This document shows positions 10,088 to 18,383 of a stretch of DNA of 64,000 bases, piece after piece. The stretch is taken from contig JAICHV010000009.1 of NCBI GenBank assembly GCA_025924715.1, positions 1 through 64,000 of the forward strand, written 5' to 3'. How positions within the stretch are numbered: the first letter of the stretch is position 1; each line of letters starts with the position of its first letter. The translations under genes and the position numbers were made by a program. This stretch comes from Alphaproteobacteria bacterium (GTDB lineage: Bacteria; Pseudomonadota; Alphaproteobacteria; Micropepsales; Micropepsaceae). A model generated the notes under the pieces. That model saw nothing but the letters and a program-made list of their open reading frames with translations, ran no database searches and had not been told where the DNA came from.

Positions 10088-11548
10088 ATGACCGGCACCT
10101 TTCTGGAACGCGTCTGGGCCTGGATTCACCGAACGTTTCCGGAGCGCCAGATCTATATCCGCAGCGACGGGCGGGTGCAGTTTTTCACCTTCGGTCCTTC
10201 GTTGCAGGCGACGCTGGCGGGCCTGACTTTGATCCTGCTCGGCTGGGTGGCCTTCGCCACCGTCAATGTGATCTTCAAGGACCGCATCATCGCCGCCAAG
10301 GATCATCGCTTTGAGCAGATGCAGTCGGCCTATGAAAACCGCCTTGCCGATCTGCAAATTTCCTATGACGAATTGAACGGCGCCTTGGCCGGTGCGGAAG
10401 ACAAGTTCAAAGCCACCGCAGACGAACTGCAAAACAAGCAGAGCGCCATCACTGGCTTCCTCAGCCGCAAGAACGCAATCGAAAACGCAGTGGGCGCCGG
10501 CCGCCTGCCCGAGATCGCAACAACCCTCGGAACAGGGCAAGACCGCGCCGGCACGGCGCCGGCCAGCGACGGCATCGGCATCGCCGCGCCGCCCGCCGCC
10601 GGCGCTGTCGGTCCCATGGCCGCCGATGTCTCGGATGGCGCGGAGGCCGGCGCTACGCTCACCGTGCTGCCGGGTCCGGTGGCGCCGCAGCCGCGCACCG
10701 CCAAGCCGGTCAAGGCCACCGCGGTATTCGATAGCCTGTGGCACCGCATGGAAAAATTCGCCAGCGCCATCCTCGCCGGCCGCAGCGCAAACACCGAGGC
10801 CTCCGCCGCCTATAGCCAACATCCGGCGCTGCGCAGCTTGGCGCAGCAAACCGCGCGTATTCAGCAACTCGGCGCAACCGAAAACCTGCTGATGGGAGAG
10901 ACCGAAACCGCGCTGCAAAATGACGTCAATGGCTTGCGGCTGGTGGTGCGCCATACCGGGATCAATCCCAAGGCCCTCAATGACAAGGCCCAGGCCGGCG
11001 AAGGTGTGGGCGGGCCGGAAATCCCCTTAAGCCAAGTGCGGATCCAAGGCATCAACGATCCCGGCTTCACCAGCGCCTATCTGCGCGCCAGTGCGGTGCT
11101 GGATCAGCTCAGCGGACTTTATGAAGAAGTGAGCCATATTCCGCTGGTCACCCCGGTGAGCGGCGCGCAATTCGACCGCAGCAGCGGCTTCGGTTCGCGC
11201 GTCGATCCCTTCACCGGCCGCTATGCCTTTCATCCCGGCATCGATTTCGCCGGCCCCTGGGGCGCCCGGGTCGAAGCCACTGCACCGGGCACCGTGGTGT
11301 TCGCCGGCTATCGCGGCGCTTACGGCAATATGGTGGAAGTCGATCACGGTTTCGGCATCCGCACCCGCTACGGTCATCTGTCGGCGATCACCGTGAAAGT
11401 CGGCGCCCGGGTGGACAAGGGTTCGGCCCTGGGCCGGGTCGGCTCGACGGGGCGTTCCACCGGCCCGCATGTCCATTACGAAGTTTGGTTTGACGATGTC
11501 GTGCGTGATCCCAGCAATTTCATCGAGGCAGGCCGCCATGTTCTCTAG
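10088..11548 (+). CDS. Membrane-anchored M23 (LytM) peptidoglycan endopeptidase, bactofilin partner
   Basis: Zinc DD-endopeptidase acting on peptidoglycan in the periplasm. From the ATG at 10088 (AAGGG 10 bases upstream) it has 486 residues. In order: a short cytoplasmic part (ERQIYIRSDGRVQFF), one membrane helix (about 40-62), a coiled-coil stretch, an Ala/Pro-rich linker and a C-terminal LytM domain. Metal ligands are H382 and D386 (HPGID) and H463 of HVH. The frame is open back to a GTG at 9917 overlapping the bcp stop, but those 57 codons have unusually AT-rich third positions and no ribosome site. It overlaps the bactofilin gene by 11 bases, as in the LmdC-BacA type pairs of stalked bacteria. 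Confidence 0.88.
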   Translation: MTGTFLERVWAWIHRTFPERQIYIRSDGRVQFFTFGPSLQATLAGLTLILLGWVAFATVNVIFKDRIIAAKDHRFEQMQSAYENRLADLQISYDELNGALAGAEDKFKATADELQNKQSAITGFLSRKNAIENAVGAGRLPEIATTLGTGQDRAGTAPASDGIGIAAPPAAGAVGPMAADVSDGAEAGATLTVLPGPVAPQPRTAKPVKATAVFDSLWHRMEKFASAILAGRSANTEASAAYSQHPALRSLAQQTARIQQLGATENLLMGETETALQNDVNGLRLVVRHTGINPKALNDKAQAGEGVGGPEIPLSQVRIQGINDPGFTSAYLRASAVLDQLSGLYEEVSHIPLVTPVSGAQFDRSSGFGSRVDPFTGRYAFHPGIDFAGPWGARVEATAPGTVVFAGYRGAYGNMVEVDHGFGIRTRYGHLSAITVKVGARVDKGSALGRVGSTGRSTGPHVHYEVWFDDVVRDPSNFIEAGRHVL

Positions 11549-12038
11549 CAAATCCAAGGAAACCCCTCCCGCCACCCCGATGATGAACGCGCCCCCCCCG
11601 CCTGCCCCCAAACGCGCGCCGGGACGCTCCTCGTCGGCGCCTTCGATCATCAGCGCCGACTTGACGGTCAAGGGCACCTTGACATCGACGGGCGATATCC
11701 AGATCGACGGCCATGTCGAAGGCGATGTGCGCAGTATCGGCCTGGTGATCGGCGAGAAGGCGGAAATCCACGGCGAGATCCTGGCCGAGGAAGTTACCGT
11801 GCGCGGCAAAGTGATGGGCCGTATCCGCGGCCGCAAAGTTCAGCTCGCCGCCACCAGCCATGTCGAAGGCGACATCCTGCATGAAGCCTTCGCGGTGGAA
11901 GCGGGCGCCTTCTTCGAAGGCAATTGCCGCCATAGCGACAACCCGCTGGGCGACGAGGTGAAGAAGCCGGCAGCGCCCAAGCCCGAAGCGCCTCAGCCGG
12001 CAGGTTTCATTGCCGGCTTGGCGCCCCAGGCGGGCTAG
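11538..12038 (+). CDS. Bactofilin (polymer-forming cytoskeletal protein)
   Basis: Bactofilins polymerise on the inner face of the membrane and position cell-wall enzymes. The 166 residues show the usual plan. There is a proline-rich disordered N-terminus (about 1-35) and a DUF583 beta-helix core with hydrophobic/Gly periodicity (SADLTVKGTLTSTGDIQID, GDVRSIGLVIGEKAEIHGEI, VRGKVMGRIRGRKVQL). A Pro/Ala-rich tail follows. The start ATG at 11538 lies inside the end of the M23 gene, so the two are translationally coupled. The pairing suggests that the filament localises the endopeptidase for local wall remodelling. Confidence 0.93.
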   Translation: MFSSKSKETPPATPMMNAPPPPAPKRAPGRSSSAPSIISADLTVKGTLTSTGDIQIDGHVEGDVRSIGLVIGEKAEIHGEILAEEVTVRGKVMGRIRGRKVQLAATSHVEGDILHEAFAVEAGAFFEGNCRHSDNPLGDEVKKPAAPKPEAPQPAGFIAGLAPQAG

Positions 12039-12047
12039 ACCGCCGCT

Positions 12048-12674
12048 TTAGCGGTAGCCCCCGTTGGAATAGTCGCGGTTCTGATATTGGTTCGAGTTGC
12101 GATTCTGATAGCCGGAATCCCGGTTGCGATCCCGATACCAGCCGCGATCGCGGTATCGCTCCGACACCTCGCCGCCCAAACGGGACTGAAGCGACATCGC
12201 CAGGTCCAGATGCTTGCGCAGCGTGGGCAATTGCTGTGCCGCCAACCGGCTGACAAAGCCATGATCTTCGCGCGCTTCGTTCTCGAAATCGCGGATGTCC
12301 TTGCGGTGATCGTCGATCATGTAGCGGATGAATTCGCGGTCGAACTCGCCTCCGCGCATGTCTGACAGGCGGCGCTGCTCGTCCCGTGCCTCGGGCGCGA
12401 TGTCACGGTCCGTGTCGGCCGCGCGCACGCCCATGCGGCGGGCGGCATTCACCGCCTGAATTCGGGCCGTCCAATGATCGTTTGCCAAGGTGCGCCCATA
12501 TTGGCGCACGGAGGGATTCTCGGCCTGGCGCTGCGCGATCCGGCCCAGCGCCATTTCGGAATTGTCACCCTCGATTGCCTGACGCAGGAAATGCTGAGCG
12601 GTGTCTGCCTTGGCCGCGGCCGGGATCAGCATCGTCGCGGCGAGTAGTGCGGAACATAGAACTGGAACTTTCAT
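12048..12674 (-). CDS. Exported DUF4142 protein with an Arg/Tyr/Asn/Gly-rich tail
   Basis: A 208-residue protein with a signal peptide (MKVPVLCSALLAATMLIPAAAKA) and a four-helix, ferritin-like DUF4142 domain (AQHFLRQAIEGDNSEMALG, NDHWTARIQAVN, EFIRYMIDDHRKDIRDFENEA, LPTLRKHLDLAMSLQ). The ATG at 12674 has a good GGAG site; an upstream in-frame start lacks one. The last 40 residues or so are low-complexity repeats of Arg, Tyr, Asn, Gln and Gly (RYRDRGWYRDRN, then NQYQNRDYSNGGYR). DUF4142 proteins are envelope proteins of unclear function. Convergent with the bactofilin gene, 9 bases apart. Confidence 0.82.
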   Translation of the reverse strand: MKVPVLCSALLAATMLIPAAAKADTAQHFLRQAIEGDNSEMALGRIAQRQAENPSVRQYGRTLANDHWTARIQAVNAARRMGVRAADTDRDIAPEARDEQRRLSDMRGGEFDREFIRYMIDDHRKDIRDFENEAREDHGFVSRLAAQQLPTLRKHLDLAMSLQSRLGGEVSERYRDRGWYRDRNRDSGYQNRNSNQYQNRDYSNGGYR

Positions 12675-12783
12675 CGGGCTTTCTCCTCGCGGGTCTGCCC
12701 CCCGCTGATAAAGCAACGGCGACATCCCTTACCCGTTCCGTTGGTTCCCGCGCATGATCCTGATCCGCCTGGCGAATCGCGCT

Positions 12784-13915
12784 CTATTCCAGGTCGGCCA
12801 CCTTTTCTTTCGGCTTGCCGCCCACTTCTTGGGCCAGCGCCGCCGCCATGAAGGGATCCAGATCGCCGTCCAGCACATCCTGCGGCGTGCGGCTTTCGAC
12901 CCCGGTGCGCAGATCCTTGACCAGCTGATAGGGCTGCAGCACATAGGACCGGATCTGGTGACCCCAGCCGATATCCGATTTCTCGCCGACAAAGGCGCCG
13001 GTTTCGGCCTTTTTCTTTTCCAATTCGATTTCATAAAGCCGCGAACGCAGCATGTCCCAGCAGATCGCCCGATTCTGGTGCTGGCTGCGCTCCGACTGGC
13101 TGGCGACCGCGATGCCGGTGGGCAGATGGGTGATGCGCACCGCGCTTTCGGTCTTGTTGACATGCTGACCGCCGGCGCCCGAAGCGCGGAAAACGTCGAT
13201 GCGCACATCCTTGTCGGGGATATCGATCTGAATCGACTGGTCGATCACCGGATAGACCGTGACGGAGGAAAACGAGGTATGACGCCTGGCATTGGAATCG
13301 AAGGGCGAAATGCGCACCAGCCGGTGCACGCCCGCCTCGGTCTTGAGCCAGCCATAGGCGTTCTCGCCCTTGACCAGAAGGGTGGCGGATTTGATGCCGG
13401 CGCCCTCGCCTTCGCTCTCCTCGATCAACTGCAGTTTGTAGTCGTGCTTTTCCGCCCAGCGGGTGTACATGCGAAACAGCATCTGCGCCCAGTCCTGGCT
13501 TTCGGTACCGCCGGCGCCGGCATGAATCTCCAGATAGCTGTCATTGGCGTCGGCCTCGCCCGACAGCATGGACTGCAGCCGCTGCTGTTCGGCGCGCTTT
13601 TGTAATGTCGCGATACTCACTTCCGCATCCGCCACCATGGCGGCGTCGCCCTCGGCTTCCGCCATTTCGATCAGGCCGGTGGCATCGGCCAGTTCATTCT
13701 CCAGCGCGCGCACGGCGCCCATCGCGCTGTCGAGCTTCTGGCGCTCGCGCATCAATTTTTGCGCGGCCCCAGCATCGTTCCAGATCGCCGGATCCTCGGC
13801 CTTGGCGTTCAGCTCGTCGAGGCGGCGGACGGATTTGTCCCAGTCAAAGATGCCTCCTCAGCAGGGCGAGGGCCTGCTGGATGTCGTCGATCTGGCGTTG
13901 GGTTTCCGGGCGCAT
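12784..13915 (-). CDS. prfB: Peptide chain release factor 2 with programmed +1 frameshift
   Basis: RF2 recognises UGA and UAA stop codons. The gene is split over two frames. Codons 1-23 run from the ATG at 13915 to CTT (13849-13847), then an in-frame TGA (13846-13844). A +1 slip skips one base and continues at GAC (13845) to 12784, giving about 376 residues. The recoding signal is complete: an internal AGGAGG (13853-13858), three bases, then CTT TGA C. The protein has the SPF tripeptide in RISPFDSN and the GGQ motif in [12 protein letters not shown]. Low RF2 delays termination at UGA and favours the shift, so the factor controls its own synthesis. It follows the CLC gene on the same strand. 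Confidence 0.96.
13843..13858 (-). promoter_or_regulatory. prfB +1 frameshift site
   Basis: Reading on the minus strand, AGGAGG (13858-13853) is followed by CAT and then the slippery CTT TGA C (13849-13843). This is the E. coli arrangement of Shine-Dalgarno stimulator, slippery leucine codon and UGA in weak C context. Confidence 0.93.
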
Positions 13916-13963
13916 GGGCCGGATATAGTGGCAGGCGGGGATCGGGTAAAGAGCCAATCAAGC

Positions 13964-15787
13964 TCAAGCTTTGGGCCGCGGTCCGATCGAAAACAATTCC
14001 CGCTGGCCGAGTTCGGCGCTGCGCATGCGCTCCAGTTCCTGGGTATAGCGCTTCAAGGCATAGGCCTCGGTGACATAGCCGATCACCCTTGGCTCGCCGG
14101 CCGAGAGCAAGACCGGCAGGGTCTCGGTCTGCAAGCTGTCGAACCGCCCCAAGGCGCCGCGGATATTTTCCGATGGCAGCAGGAACTGGTTGGGCTCGAC
14201 CGCCAGGTCCAGGGCTACGGTCCAGTCCAGGGCGTCGTCGATGGCGGCATCGTGCAGATCCTCGGTGTCGATGGCGCCGCGATAATGGCCTTCCTCGTCC
14301 AGCACATAAAGCCGTTTGGCGCTTCCCACGGGATAGGCGGTGCGCAGCGCCCGCAGGCTCAGATTGGCGGCGACGCATTTGGGGTCGGTCCGCATCAGCC
14401 GCGCCACCGTCATCTCGGTGATCCAGCCGACATCATGGGCGCCGCGAATGGAAAGACCGCGCAAGTGAAAGCGCCAGGTGGCGAAAGAATAGCCGAACGT
14501 GATCCGCACCAGGGTCGAGGCCACGGTCACCGCGATCACCACCGCCACAGTGACGGGGAAATCCCCGGTCGCCTCCAGCACCAGGAAGACCATGGTCAGG
14601 GGAGCCCCGATGATCGCCGCCGCCACCGCCCCCATTCCCGCCAGCATGAAGACGACATGCTGCGATTCAAGTCCCGGCTGCACCAAAGCGGCGATCTGGC
14701 CGAAAGCGGCGCCCAAAAGCAGGCCCAGGAACAGCGCCGAACTGAACAAGCCGCCGCGAAATCCTGCGCCTACGGAAACGGCGGATGCCACCAGCTTGGC
14801 GGCGAGCAGGACCAGCAGCGCGGCGATGCCCCAGCGGGTATCGAAATGAAATTGCACGGCGCCATGGCCGCTGCCCAAGACCTGGGGCGCGAACCAGGCG
14901 ATGACGCTGAGCACCATGCCGCCGGCAGCCGGACGCAGCCAATCCGGCAAGCCGCTATGGCGAAAACCGCGCTCGGCCCAGGTCACCGACTTCATGGCGA
15001 GCACCGCCACCCCCGCCGCGGCGACACCCAGTACCGCGAACAGAAAATAGCCGGATGGCGTTACGAACAGCACGCCGGTCACGTCGAACAGCGCTTTCAT
15101 ATGCGACATGGCGCGCTGAACCAGCGCGGCGCAAACCGAAGCGGCCACCACCGGCGCCAGGGCGCGGGTGGTATAGCTTCCCAGGATCAGCTCATAACCG
15201 TAAAACGCCCCCGCCAGAGGGGCATTGAACGCGGCGGCGATGGCCGCGCCGGCGCCGGCGGTGACGAAAACCCGAAGATCGGTGCGCCGCATCCGCAGAT
15301 AGCGGCCCAGCCAGGAATAGAGTCCGCCGCCGAGCTGGCTGTAGCCGGCTTCCATCCCCAGTGAGGCCCCGGCGCCGTTCGACAGCAAGGTGACGAAGGT
15401 CAGCCAGACGGAATCGGAAAGCGACATCCGCCCGCCATGCAGGGCATTGGCCTCGATCGGGTCGGCGATGTCGTGGGGCGCCCAGGCGCGTCTGGCCAGT
15501 GCCGCCAGGCCCATCAAGACCCCGCCCAGAGCCGGCACGAAAATGAGCCGGATGCGGGAAATCCCCAGCCCTTCGCTCAAATAATGATTGCTCGGGATGC
15601 CGAAATCGAAGACATGCAGCCAGGCCACGCCTTCGCGCAGCAAATCGACGATCGCGCCGGTCAAAGCGCCCATCAAGGCGCAAAGCAGGATCTGTCCCGG
15701 TTCGGCATCGCGCAGGTCGCGCTGCAGCCCGGCGACCGCGATCCGCAAGCGCCGCCGACCCTCATGCAAGCGCCCCGCAAGAGCCAT
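13964..15787 (-). CDS. CLC-family chloride channel/antiporter with C-terminal CBS pair
   Basis: A membrane protein of about 607 residues: roughly ten to eleven hydrophobic segments of the CLC fold, then two CBS domains (MRTDPKCVAANLSLRALRT and FLLPSENIRGALGRFDSL). The gating-glutamate region is present as GASLGMEAG, and the third filter motif as GFRGGLFSSA. The GSGIP motif that supplies the chloride-binding serine in E. coli ClcA is not recognisable; the matching segment reads DIADPIEANAL. Ion selectivity therefore cannot be taken for granted. The ATG at 15787 is used, but in-frame TTG codons at 15793 and 15799 sit closer to a GAGAGG site. It lies between the PBP1A gene and prfB. Confidence 0.88.
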   Translation of the reverse strand: MALAGRLHEGRRRLRIAVAGLQRDLRDAEPGQILLCALMGALTGAIVDLLREGVAWLHVFDFGIPSNHYLSEGLGISRIRLIFVPALGGVLMGLAALARRAWAPHDIADPIEANALHGGRMSLSDSVWLTFVTLLSNGAGASLGMEAGYSQLGGGLYSWLGRYLRMRRTDLRVFVTAGAGAAIAAAFNAPLAGAFYGYELILGSYTTRALAPVVAASVCAALVQRAMSHMKALFDVTGVLFVTPSGYFLFAVLGVAAAGVAVLAMKSVTWAERGFRHSGLPDWLRPAAGGMVLSVIAWFAPQVLGSGHGAVQFHFDTRWGIAALLVLLAAKLVASAVSVGAGFRGGLFSSALFLGLLLGAAFGQIAALVQPGLESQHVVFMLAGMGAVAAAIIGAPLTMVFLVLEATGDFPVTVAVVIAVTVASTLVRITFGYSFATWRFHLRGLSIRGAHDVGWITEMTVARLMRTDPKCVAANLSLRALRTAYPVGSAKRLYVLDEEGHYRGAIDTEDLHDAAIDDALDWTVALDLAVEPNQFLLPSENIRGALGRFDSLQTETLPVLLSAGEPRVIGYVTEAYALKRYTQELERMRSAELGQRELFSIGPRPKA

Positions 15788-15817
15788 CGGCAATCTCAAT
15801 CACCTCTCGCGGATCGT

Positions 15818-18376
15818 TTAATAGAGCCCGCCCGTGCCCTCTTCTCCCGAACCGGGCGAAGTGGTGCGGCCGGGATTATTGCCGCTTGCGTCCGCGCCAT
15901 TGGCGAGTGCGGGCGCCGGGGCATTGACTTCGCCGGGGGCGGTGCCGGCCTTGAAGGCTTCCACAATGGCGCCGGGCGAGCCGGCGGGGACGGGATTGCC
16001 GCTTATCCAGTCGACCGTCACTTCCTCGATGCCGGGCGCGACGCGAAACGGTGTCGGCGGCGCGTCCGCCAGGGCGCCTTTCATGAAATCGCGGAAGATC
16101 GGCGCCGAGACGGTGGCGCCCTGCTCTTCTTGGCCGATCTGGTCATGGCCCAGGGTGCGCGGATTGTCGAAGCCGACATACACGCCCGCCGCCAGGTCCG
16201 GCGAAAAGCCGATGAACCAGACGCTCTGCGAATCCTGCGAGGTTCCGGTCTTGCCGGCCAGCGGCTTGCCCACCGCCTGCACCGAACGTCCGGTGCCGCG
16301 CTGGACCACGCCCTGCAGAATCGAGACCATCTGATAGGCGGTACGCGGGTCCAGCACCTGCTCGCGCACATCGGCCAGCAGCGGTTCCTGCTGCCCATGC
16401 CAGTCGGGATCGTTGCACCCTTCGCAATTGCGCCCATCGTGCCGCCAGATGGTGCGGCCGGTACGGTCCTGGATGCGGTCGATCAGCGAGGCGCTGATTT
16501 TCTTGCCGCCATTCACGAACTCGCTATAGCCGGTGACCATGCGAATAAGCGTGGTTTCATAGGCACCCAGCGAATTGGCGAGCATGGGCGGCAGCTTGTC
16601 ATAGACGCCCATCCGCACGGGGTAAGGCACGACCTTGTCCATGCCGAGCTGATCGGCCAGCCGCACCGTCAGCAAATTAAGCGACAATTCGATACCGCGG
16701 CGCAACGTGGTGTCGCCGTGATATTCGCCTTTCTCGAAATTGCCCGGCCGCCACACGCCCTGGCCGGGACCCATATATTTCTCAAAAGGCGCGTCGAGCA
16801 CTTTGGAGGCCGGCGTATAGCCATTGTCCAGTGCCGCGGCATAGACGAAGGGTTTGAACGAGGACCCGGGCTGGCGCATCGCCTGCATGGCACGGTCGAA
16901 CTGGCTGGAGGCATAGGAGAACCCGCCCGACAGCGCCAGCACCCGCCCCGTATGGGGATCCATCGCCACAATGGCGCCATTCACTTCGGGGATTTGGCGC
17001 AGGCCGAACTGGCCCGGCTTGCCTTCCGGCTCGACATAAAGCACGTCGCCGGGTCTCGCGACTTGGGCCGGCTCGGTGGGTACCGCGCCCCAAGTCTGGT
17101 TTTTCAATTCCGGCCTGGCCCATTTGTAGCCGTCATAAGGCAAGACGCCGGTCGTACCGTCGGCAAAGCCCAGACGGATATCTTTGCCTTCGGTGCCGGT
17201 CACCACCGCCATCTTCCAGGTCTCGATGCCCGATTGCTTGGCGGGATTGCTGGCGAGTTTGGTCAAGGCGGCCCGCCAATTGCCATCCAGGGCGATATGG
17301 TTCTTGGCGCCGCGCCAGCCATGGCGGCGGTCATAGCGCACCAGGCCGGAGCGCAGCGCGCTCACCGCGTAATTCTGCAGTCGGGTGTCCAGCGACGCGC
17401 GAACTTGCAAGCCGCCGTCATAAAGCTGCTTGGCGCCGTAGCGGGCGTAAAGCAGACGCCGCACCTCCTCGACATAATAATCGACGTCGGCGGTCTGGCT
17501 GCCCAGCGCGCGCATCTGCGCCACCAATGGCGTCGCCTTGGCGGCCGCAGCCTGGGCGTCGCTGATATAGCCATTGTCGGCCATCTGATCGATCACCCAG
17601 TTGCGCCGGTCCAGGGCGGCCTGGTGATAGAAGCGCGGATCGTAATTGGCCGGACCCTTGGGCAGCGCCGCCAGGAAAGCAACTTCGGGGATCGACAGCT
17701 CGTCGAGGGATTTGCCGAAATAATTCAAGGCGGCGGCGGCGACGCCATAGGAATGCTCGCCCAGGTAAATCTCGTTGAGATAAAGCTCGAGGATCTTGTC
17801 CTTGGGATAGGTGGCATCGATCCGCACCGCCAGGATTGCCTCGCGGATCTTGCGGCTGAACCGGACATCGGAATTGAGCAGGAAATCGCGCGCCACTTGC
17901 TGGGTTATGGTGGAGGCGCCCTGTGGCCGGCGGCCCTCCAGCACCAGCCCGACATCCTTGATCGCCGCGCGCAGGATGCCCGACGGATCGATGCCGGGAT
18001 GGCTGTAGAAATTGCGGTCCTCAGCGCTGGTGAAAGCCTGGGAGACCAGCTTGGGGATGAAGGCCGCCGGCACGAAGATGCGCGACTGGCTGGCATATTC
18101 GCCCAGCACGGTGCCATTGCCGGCATAGACCCGGGTGGTGACGGGCGGATGCATGCCGTCGGTACCGTAATTCTTCAGCGCCTCGACGCTGGGAAGGTCG
18201 CGGGTGACGGTGTAGAGCCAGAACATCACCGCCAGCACGCCCATCAGCGCCAGAGCGGCGGCGCCAAGCCCGGCATAGAGCATCAGCCGGCGAAGCAGCG
18301 AGCCGGTGTTCATCGCCTTGGCGGATTCGCGCAAGGATCGCTTGGGTTTGGGAAATGCGCCGGGTTGCTTGTTCAT
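15818..18376 (-). CDS. mrcA: Bifunctional penicillin-binding protein 1A
   Basis: Class A PBP that polymerises glycan strands and cross-links peptides in the periplasm. The 852 residues have a cytoplasmic N-terminus, a membrane helix (about 31-55), and a GT51 transglycosylase domain with EDRNFYSHPGID and GASTITQQVARDFLL. A central OB-like region is followed by the transpeptidase domain with SSFKPF (SxxK), SLN (SxN) and KTGTSQ (KTG). The tail is Ala/Pro/Gly-rich. The ATG at 18376 lies 7 bases after the amidase stop codon; earlier in-frame starts would run into that gene. It forms a cell-wall gene pair with the amidase. Confidence 0.95.
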   Translation of the reverse strand: MNKQPGAFPKPKRSLRESAKAMNTGSLLRRLMLYAGLGAAALALMGVLAVMFWLYTVTRDLPSVEALKNYGTDGMHPPVTTRVYAGNGTVLGEYASQSRIFVPAAFIPKLVSQAFTSAEDRNFYSHPGIDPSGILRAAIKDVGLVLEGRRPQGASTITQQVARDFLLNSDVRFSRKIREAILAVRIDATYPKDKILELYLNEIYLGEHSYGVAAAALNYFGKSLDELSIPEVAFLAALPKGPANYDPRFYHQAALDRRNWVIDQMADNGYISDAQAAAAKATPLVAQMRALGSQTADVDYYVEEVRRLLYARYGAKQLYDGGLQVRASLDTRLQNYAVSALRSGLVRYDRRHGWRGAKNHIALDGNWRAALTKLASNPAKQSGIETWKMAVVTGTEGKDIRLGFADGTTGVLPYDGYKWARPELKNQTWGAVPTEPAQVARPGDVLYVEPEGKPGQFGLRQIPEVNGAIVAMDPHTGRVLALSGGFSYASSQFDRAMQAMRQPGSSFKPFVYAAALDNGYTPASKVLDAPFEKYMGPGQGVWRPGNFEKGEYHGDTTLRRGIELSLNLLTVRLADQLGMDKVVPYPVRMGVYDKLPPMLANSLGAYETTLIRMVTGYSEFVNGGKKISASLIDRIQDRTGRTIWRHDGRNCEGCNDPDWHGQQEPLLADVREQVLDPRTAYQMVSILQGVVQRGTGRSVQAVGKPLAGKTGTSQDSQSVWFIGFSPDLAAGVYVGFDNPRTLGHDQIGQEEQGATVSAPIFRDFMKGALADAPPTPFRVAPGIEEVTVDWISGNPVPAGSPGAIVEAFKAGTAPGEVNAPAPALANGADASGNNPGRTTSPGSGEEGTGGLY

Positions 18377-18383
18377 GGCTGTA

